A DNA stretch of 64,000 nucleotides from Lutraria lutraria (taxonomy: Eukaryota > Mollusca > Bivalvia > Venerida > Mactridae). The notes beneath the pieces were generated by a model that did no database searches, was not told the origin of the DNA, and saw nothing but the letters and a program-made list of their open reading frames with translations. The translations under genes were made by a program, and so were the position numbers. This document shows positions 58,149 to 64,000 of this stretch, one piece after another (position 1 is the stretch's first letter; every line of letters begins with the position of its first letter). The DNA lies in assembly GCA_964023205.1 (NCBI GenBank), contig OZ026843.1, positions 915,029 to 979,028 of the forward strand, read 5' to 3'.

Positions 58149-58670
58149 TCCTCCCTTGCATTACTTTATGGTATAGCAAGAAAAAATGTTTCCGAAACCA
58201 CTATTGTATTTTTTCAATATCATTGAAATAAATACTCTTTATAGAACAGCTGTGTTCCCGCAGTCATATTATGCACACGACATGAAGTGAAGTCACGCGC
58301 TCTATATATTTTAAGTCCCATAAGCTTATAAATGTATTGGTCCTAATAGTTTCTGTTTGTTCTATAACAGAGGAACCCGGTGTGTTTCCTCCCGTGCATA
58401 CTTTATAGCAAGAAAAAATGTTTCCGAAACCACTATCGTAGTAAAGTGACGTCACGCGCTCTACATATTTCAAGTTTACAAAAGTAAAAATCACAGTGAA
58501 ATGAGTGTTTTTAGACGAAAAAGGGCTTGTTTCGTCGGTAATAATTATCTTGGGATAATATCAACAATTAAATGTTTTTGCATATAATTTTCTACAGCAA
58601 AAAGCTAATGGGGCTTTAAAATAAAGTTTGCATAAGCAAACATCACGGTGTATTGAGTGTTTTTAGAAGA
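58149..58670 (-). mobile_element. TTAA MITE, copy 3, interrupted by copy 4
   Basis: Family phrases TCCTCCC..GCAT, AGCAAGAAAAAATGTTTCCG, GTGAAGTCACGCGCTCTA run to TATTTTAA at 58314, then resume after copy 4 with AAGTTTGCATAAGCAAACATCAC and GAGTGTTTTTAGAAG. The terminal part is lost where the tandem-core fragment starts at 58671. Confidence 0.65.
58315..58615 (-). mobile_element. TTAA MITE, copy 4, inside copy 3
   Basis: Between TTAA 58311-58314 and TTAA 58616-58619. Starts GTCCCATAAGC, ends GCTAATGGGGCT; shorter than copies 1 and 2 because the middle (ATTGAAATAAATACT region) is deleted. A family member inserted into another copy of its own family. Confidence 0.75.
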
Positions 58671-58805
58671 CAAGAGGGCCATGATGGCCCTATATATCAT
58701 GGCCCCATATCGCTCACCAGATAAATACTCATAGAGAAAAAATTATCATGAGCCTTTGTGAAATGTGATCCAGGGGCAGGGCCAATTTTGACCCCAGGGT
58801 AATAA
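58671..58805 (+). mobile_element. Tandem-core element, 5' fragment
   Basis: Starts CAAGAGGGCCATGATGGCCC and has CATATCGCTCACCAG, then AGGGGCAGGGCCAATTTTGA. It stops at GGTAATAATTATT, where MITE copy 5 begins without its own terminal repeat, so both are truncated at this junction. Confidence 0.65.
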
Positions 58806-59089
58806 TTATTAATAATCCCAAGATAATTATTACCTACGAAACAAGCCCTTTTTCGTCTGAAAACACTCATTTCACTGTGATTTTTGCTTTTGTAAACTTG
58901 AAATATGTAGAGCGCGTGACATCACTTTACTACGTGTGTATAGCATGACTGCGGGAAAACTCAAGTGTTCTATGAATAGTATTTATTTAAAATGTTATTG
59001 AAAAAAATACGATAGTGGTTTCGGAAACATTTTTTCTTGTTATAAAGTATGCACGGGAGGAAAACATTCCGGATTCCGCTTATGGGACT
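58806..59089 (+). mobile_element. TTAA MITE, copy 5 (5'-truncated)
   Basis: Begins at ATCCCAAGATAATTATTACC, lacking the first ~60 bp, and ends CTTATGGGACT before TTAA 59090-59093. That TTAA is shared with copy 6. Confidence 0.8.
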
Positions 59090-59093
59090 TTAA

Positions 59094-59437
59094 AGTCCCA
59101 TGAGCTTTTTGCTATAAAAAAATATATGCAAAAAACAAACATTTGCTTATATTATCCCATGATAATTATTACCGACGAAACAAGCCATTTTTCTTCTAAA
59201 ACACTCAATTCGCTGTGAATTTTGCTTTTGTAAACTTGAAATATAGAGCGCGTGACCTCACTTAATGCCGTGTGCATAATATGACTGCGGAAAAACACAA
59301 TGCTATTGAAATACGACAGTGGTTTTGGTAACCTTTTTTCTTGCTATATAGTATGCACGGGAGGAAAACACACCGGATTCCTGTTATAGAACAAGCAGAA
59401 ACTATTAGGACCGATAAATGTATATGCTTATGGGACT
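59094..59437 (+). mobile_element. TTAA MITE, copy 6
   Basis: Starts AGTCCCATGAGCTTTTTGCT directly after the TTAA that ends copy 5, and ends CTTATGGGACT before TTAA 59438-59441. Two same-orientation copies therefore share one TTAA (palindromic junction GGGACTTTAAAGTCCC). Confidence 0.85.
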
Positions 59438-59559
59438 TTAACATAAATGACCATTTTGCTGCCATGGGATCAAACATGTTTTACAAACATCTCTTTTTCA
59501 CACAGTCATGCTTTTGTTTTTTTAGCTTATCTGTCATATAGTAACATGATGAGTGGTTG

Positions 59560-59636
59560 TGGTAAACACATCGGATTCCCCTGTATAGAACAAACAGAAA
59601 CTACTAGGACCGATAAATGTATATGCTTATGGGACT
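59560..59636 (+). mobile_element. TTAA MITE, copy 7 (3' fragment)
   Basis: Only the last ~77 bp: GGTAAACACATCGGATTCCC to CTTATGGGACT, then TTAA 59637-59640. Confidence 0.75.
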
Positions 59637-59640
59637 TTAA

Positions 59641-60043
59641 GGATAGTTTAAATATGGGTCACCTACGGTCAAAAATAGGTCACGGTGTCAAATCTTAGGA
59701 AAACCTTATTGATACTGTAACATTGTTGATTGTTGTTTGATCTTCACCAAACCCTGTCAGAATGTTAGTCTTAATGGTATATAAGACAAATTCGAGCATA
59801 GGTCATCTGGGGTCAAAAACCAGGTCACAAGGTCAAATCGTAGGAAAATCCTGTCTATGCTGTAGTTTTCAATGATTTGATTGGATCTTCACCAGATTTT
59901 GTCAGAATGTTTGTGTTATTTATATGTAGGACAAGTTCTAACAAAGGTCATCTGGGGACAAAAACTAGGTCATCGGTTCAAACCAAGGTTTTAATGAGTG
60001 AACAGTGATTGTCATGTGAGCGATATAGGGCCATGTTGGCCCT
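59641..60043 (-). mobile_element. Tandem-core element, minus orientation, second core type
   Basis: Core units of about 145 bp share GGTCAAATC(T/G)TAGGAAAA, GATCTTCACCA, TTTGTCAGAATGTT and GGTCATCTGGGGTCAAAAAC. The right end is the inverted family start: GTGAGCGATATAGGGCC, ATGTTGGCCCT. Only 32 bp separate it from the start of the next element, which faces away. Confidence 0.75.
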
Positions 60044-60075
60044 GTAGTTTATATTTTCAGATATTTCTTTATAAA

Positions 60076-61915
60076 CAAGAGGGCCACATTGGCCCTTTAT
60101 CGCTCACCTGAGAACAAAGGCCAATAATTAATGACCAGGTAATATAGTTTCCATCTCGTAAAACTCATTTTACGTAGATTTTGAGATCGAAACCAACAAT
60201 GAAGGTATAATACTGTTAAACAAGCTAAAACATAGCAAATTTTCTAATCCAAGGGCCCATAACTCCTGAAGTTGTGGTCCGATTCCATTCATAACTGAAC
60301 TTGTCCAAGACCATAAGGTCATACACATTCATTGTAAATATGATTAGGATCGGTGAATAAATGAAGGCGCTAGAGTGTAAACAAGCTAAAATATAGCAAA
60401 TTTGCTACGTCAAGGGCCCATAACTCTTGAAGATGTGGTCCGATTTCGCCCATAATCAAACTTGTCCAAGATCTTTTGGTTATACTCATTTACTGAAAAT
60501 ATTATTAGGATCGGTGTATAAATGAAGGCGCTAGTGTGTAAACAAGCTAAAATATAGCAAATTTTCAAAAGCAAGGGCCCATAACCCTTGAAGTTCTGGT
60601 CCGATATTGCCCATAATGGTACTTGTCCAATATCTTTTGGTTATACACATTTAAGCAGCGGTCACATTTACCGTAGTAAGGGGAGACCGTAGTTGACATT
60701 ACTTACACGTATCCGGCGTACTTAGACGTAGTTAACCGTAGTAATAAACGTAGTTCGAACTCATGCATGGTCCGTAGTTAAGCAGCGGTTACATTTACGG
60801 TCACGCATGTAGTTGAACGTGGTATGGGGAAACCGTAGTTGACCTTATTAACACGTATCAGGTGTAGTTATATGTAGTTAACCGTAGTAATAAACGTAGT
60901 TCGAACATGTTGAAAAAATCTCTACGGCCGGCTTGGATACCAAAACCGTACGAAGACCGTAGTTTGAACGTAGTTGACCTAAGATGACCGTAGTTAACCC
61001 TACTTGACTGAAGTGCTTACCGTAGTTGACTGTTGTAATATGACGCAACCATTTACACTACGTCTAACAGTACGGTCAACTAGGGCTTACTAGGGTTGGA
61101 CAACGTCCTAAGGTACGGTTAATTAGGTCCAAGTAGTTTGTGAAACACATGCTCCCTACCGACCAATTGGATAGTACCATATGGGCTCCTCCATCCAACC
61201 CATGATGTACCGTTTGCTGTGGCACCCCTTCCACCTCTCTAGGAAGTACCCTAATTTCGGATATAATAATGTTGGCTGGTCAAGGTCTAATGGAAAAATA
61301 ACCGTGACCGCACTTTTACTTACCCGTAATGCGCTGTCAAAGTCTAGCCCTTTGGCCGTAGTTAAACGCAGTTGACGCTAGTTAACCTTAGTTGTGCCTA
61401 CCTCGACCGTAGTTAACCGTAGTTTACACGTAGTTCTCCCTAGTTAACCCTGGTCATTTTGCGCGTAGTTAAATGTAGTTGGCCGTACTTAATCATAGTT
61501 CACCGTACATAGTCTTCTACAAATTTTCCTTTTTGTGAGTTTTACCCTACTTCGAACCTGTTCAATCTTAGTCAACCGTAGTGACACTACGCTCAACTAC
61601 GTACAAAATGAACTACGGTTAACTACGTGCGTGACCGTAAATGTGACCGCCGCTTTACTGAAAATATGATCAGGATTAGTGAATAAATGAAGGCGCTAGA
61701 GTGTAAACAAGCTAAATATAGCAAATTTTGTAATTCAAGGGCCCATAACTCTAGAAATTATCGTCCGATTTTGCCCATAATCGAACTTAGCCGAGACATT
61801 GTGGCCATATACATTGTGAGTTTAATCATGATTCGTTAAGAGCTGCGGTTGCTAGAGTGTAAACAAACTAATTGTGGACGTACGACGGACGCCGGACATT
61901 CAACGATCCTAAAAA
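60076..61915 (+). mobile_element. Tandem-core element, plus orientation, third core type
   Basis: Starts CAAGAGGGCCACATTGGCCC, TTTATCGCTCACCTG. Core units of about 160-165 bp share GTAAACAAGCTAAAATATAG, AAGGGCCCATAACTC, TGGTCCGATT and AAATGAAGGCGCTAG (units near 60210, 60378, 60540, and 61699). A 1-kb element (60654-61654) splits the third unit. The end has GCTGCGGTTGCTAGAG and GACGGACGCCGGACATTC, as in 56491-56759, but lacks the GGTGAGCTAA terminus. Confidence 0.75.
60654..61654. mobile_element. Harbinger-like element rich in CGTAGTT motifs
   Basis: Ends AGCAGCGGTCACATTTAC and GTAAATGTGACCGCCGCT, flanked by TTA (60651-60653 and 61655-61657). The undisturbed neighbouring core unit has a single CATTTACTGAAAAT at this point, confirming the 3-bp duplication typical of PIF/Harbinger. 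The interior is a loose array of (C/T)CGTAGTT(A/G)ACC motifs. The first ~127 bp are duplicated (second start at 60781, again preceded by TTA). A 64-codon frame at 61181 is not domain-like. No transposase. Confidence 0.75.
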
Positions 61916-62350
61916 TTATACCCCTGTAGCGGGGACAGTTATGACTCGATCAACTTTGAGGATCTCTAGATGTTCGTCAAAGCAAAATATATTAAGCTCT
62001 AAGCCTTGTCCTTTTAGACAAGAACATTACTTTCATATTTTCCTAAATATTAAAATCTGTTTAAAACAGGTGACCCTATGGTGGGCAAATTTCAACCCAT
62101 AGGACATTATTTTAGCAACTTTGTTAGAGGGTACTGCCCTATGTCAATACCTAGGCTTTAGACCAAGCGGTTTAAGACAGGAATACGTTATTCCATTTTG
62201 GTGCTCATGGAGACCAGAGTTCTACATGATATGACATTCTTTTAGCAACCTTTGTAAAAAGACCATCCAAAGATCATTCCTGTGAAGTTTCTTCAAATTT
62301 GACACCGCCGTTTCAGAGTAGAAATCGTTTGAAGAATTGTGGACGGACGA
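61916..62350 (+). repeat. Decayed tandem-core fragment
   Basis: Diverged relatives of the 46820 core: AAGCTCTAAGCCTTGTC, CAGGTGACCCTATGGTGGGC, TTTTAGCAACTTTGTTAGAG, and an end-like AATTGTGGACGGACGACAGA. No clean termini. Confidence 0.5.
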
Positions 62351-62385
62351 CAGACAAAATAGTATACTCATACATTAATCTAATA

Positions 62386-62502
62386 ATGAAACAATTAAAT
62401 ATTCATCAGTCGACGCAATTATCTCAGGAATCTAGAAATGTATTGCTTTCCGACGAATGTACAAAACCATTAGATAAATTGGACTTTAATCCTGAGTTAT
62501 GA
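62386..62502 (+). CDS. Small ORF, unknown
   Basis: From ATG 62386 (MKQLNIHQSTQLSQESRNVL) to TGA 62500-62502, ending KPLDKLDFNPEL. The frame extends upstream into repeat sequence, which is probably fortuitous. Protein-like but unrecognised; 38 codons only. Confidence 0.2.
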   Translation: MKQLNIHQSTQLSQESRNVLLSDECTKPLDKLDFNPEL

Positions 62503-62605
62503 AAGCTTTTATAAAAATATTATCAGTGGTTTGTTAATGTTTTCGGTGTGTCAATATAACACTTAAACATCTCTCCTTACATAATGTAATGCAGACAGGA
62601 GAGAA

Positions 62606-62773
62606 ATGTCAAATCCACAAACTAAACCATTCTACGACGTGTCACATGGTAAGAAACATGAGGCTGTCAAAATAGAACAGTCTGACGCGTATTATAGTAA
62701 TTATAAGAAAACTAAATGTGTCTGTGGCACCAAACTACAATTAGAAAGATTACAAATAAAACACGATGTGTAA
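62606..62773 (+). CDS. Small ORF with CxC motif, unknown
   Basis: 55 codons from ATG 62606 (context GAGAAATGTC) to TAA: MSNPQTKPFYDVSHGKKHEA, then YYSNYKKTKCVCGTKLQLER. Tyr/Lys-rich, one CxC. It follows the previous small ORF by about 100 bp in the same direction. Function unknown; too short for confidence. Confidence 0.25.
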   Translation: MSNPQTKPFYDVSHGKKHEAVKIEQSDAYYSNYKKTKCVCGTKLQLERLQIKHDV

Positions 62774-63047
62774 ATTTAAGCTTTTATCGGAGTATATTAC
62801 TAACTTCTGTATAAAGTATTGATTGCAAATACATTGTATTACAATAAAGTACATAAAGTGGAATACTCAACTACGTCGAAACAAGACAATACTGAACAAT
62901 TTGACGATAAAAGTAATAGCTACTTAAATATTTGACATATGTAAGTTTCTAAGGCAATCTGTGAATAAGTATTGAGCTCGTCTAAAATAATACCAACATT
63001 TCAACAAACATGATGGCTATTTATTAGTAGGGATTGTTGTATATCAA

Positions 63048-63240
63048 TTCTGAACAGAACAGAACATCTCTTTCATTCTATGCAAATATGAGTTTTTGAA
63101 ATATAACACATAAACATAATGCAATACAAGTGGTACATGCTGAGATATATACTTACGTCAAAGCATATCGAAATAATGATTAACCATTTTAGCAAATATA
63201 ACGGTTACAATCCAATGCTTAAAACTATATTCGCCTCCAT
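63048..63240 (-). mobile_element. Solo 3' end of LINE family 1
   Basis: Begins on plus with GAACAGAACAGAACATCTCT, the complement of the TGTTCTGTTC tail at 11043 and 33341, followed by UTR-like sequence. No coding is retained, so this is a severely 5'-truncated insertion. Confidence 0.6.
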
Positions 63241-63763
63241 ATCAAAGGTGAAAGTTTTGAAATGGCAGCGGTTAACAATAAGTTGAAATACACCTACCTT
63301 ACACTATGTCTTTGGTTGATAGATATAACACATTTTCTCAGTGTGGCTCATTAGCAAGTGATCTGTGTACATGTTGACATTCATCATTTGTGTAGAATAA
63401 AAGTCCATTGACAATGATGTTGCGCTATTTTTTCTATTGCTACATTTTAATCTTATTATAAGGTCATTTCAAGGGTAGATCAATCATACATAAATCTTAA
63501 ATACCATATTTTTACTTTTGGTTTATGTCTTTCATTTTATACTTGGTCAAAATACAAAATTTCATGCAATTCCATTGAATATTTTTATTTATTTTTTTTA
63601 GTTCAAAATTAGACTTAATTGTGCTATTTGTATTGGTGAAGGTAAAGAAGAAAAATACAAAATCACTCATTAGCAGTTCTTAAAATTTTTGGCGATTGCA
63701 TGAAAAGAATTTTGCCTATATGTCTTTGTGTAAAATTGTGAAAACTGTCAGATATATCCTTAA
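63241..63763. other. Unannotated stretch
   Basis: AT-rich; nothing supported up to the TTAA at 63760-63763. Confidence 0.45.
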
Positions 63764-64000
63764 AGCCCCATTAGCTTTTTGCTGTAGACAAATGTATGCA
63801 AAAACATTTAATTGTTGATATTATCCTAAGATAATTATTACCGACGAAACAAGCCCTTTTTTTGTCTGAAAACACTGATTTCACTGAGATTTTTGCTTTT
63901 GTAAACTTGAAATATGTAGAGTGCGTGACGCCACTTTACTACGTATGCATAGCATGACTGTGGGAAACTCAGGGTCGGACTTGATTGGGCTACTCCATTT
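63764..64000 (+). mobile_element. TTAA MITE, copy 8 (cut by window end)
   Basis: Starts AGCCCCATTAGCTTTTTGCT after TTAA 63760-63763 and continues with all family phrases (ATTACCGACGAAACAAGCCC, TTTGCTTTTGTAAACTTGAA) to about 63972; the last ~28 bases no longer match, so it may be interrupted there. Confidence 0.8.

Noticed and set aside
60654..61654. Telomere-like repeat
   Set aside because: The CGTAGTT motifs are irregular in spacing and orientation and are bounded by transposon termini with a TTA duplication.

Overview
Base composition (AT-rich, roughly a third G+C), spliced exons with GT-AG borders and very dense transposable elements show a metazoan nuclear genome. Several dispersed repeats have the look of bivalve mollusc elements: tandem ~130-170 bp cores, a palindromic start containing GAGGGCC..GGCCCT next to ATCGCTCACC, and an end in GGTGAGCTAA. 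I therefore read the window as a bivalve (or close mollusc) chromosome segment. I see no convincing host gene, rRNA, tRNA or CRISPR array. Almost every coding trace belongs to mobile elements, and the story of the window is how they landed in one another.

Layout. 1-8.7 kb: mostly unannotated AT-rich DNA with a 56-bp direct repeat, a 5 x 40-bp tandem array, a ~168-bp tandem repeat and a perfect 59-bp-arm foldback element. 8.76-11.06 kb: 5'-truncated non-LTR retrotransposon (LINE) with an uninterrupted reverse transcriptase (RT) frame. 11.6-13.9 kb: last two exons of a Crypton-type (DUF3504-like) tyrosine recombinase between matching inverted repeats. 14-19.5 kb: a TTAA-flanked MITE, minus-strand tandem-core repeats and a 1.65-kb inverted-repeat-bounded segment. 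19.8-30.3 kb: a second tyrosine-recombinase gene on the minus strand, exons at about 30.3, 29.0, 28.2-27.4 and 26.5 kb; its last exon is cut by a near full-length 6.2-kb LINE (20170-26399) with a 12-bp target-site duplication. That LINE has a coiled-coil ORF1 and an endonuclease/RT ORF2 carrying a 2A-like GDIHPNPGP motif.

31.4-40.2 kb: a minus-strand transposase-like pseudogene is split by a 6.6-kb inverted-repeat element, which carries a LINE copy, which is split by a foldback element, which holds a hAT-like element: five levels of nesting. 40.6-46.6 kb: a small MITE, a 28-copy 35-bp minisatellite, two small unknown ORFs and a TC microsatellite. 46.6-53.9 kb: a plus-strand LINE (SGNH-esterase remnant, endonuclease, RT) carrying three datable insertions: a 2.1-kb tandem-core element, a TTAA MITE and a hAT-like element. 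53.9-57.3 kb: a minus-strand LINE pseudogene itself interrupted by another LINE tail. 58-64 kb: MITE copies, tandem-core elements facing head to head, a Harbinger-like element full of CGTAGTT motifs, two tiny ORFs and a solo LINE 3' end.

Interaction of parts: the elements do not form a pathway. Reading frames of older elements give exact empty sites for younger ones, so relative insertion order can be read directly. Family names rest on motifs recognised by eye; no database search was possible.
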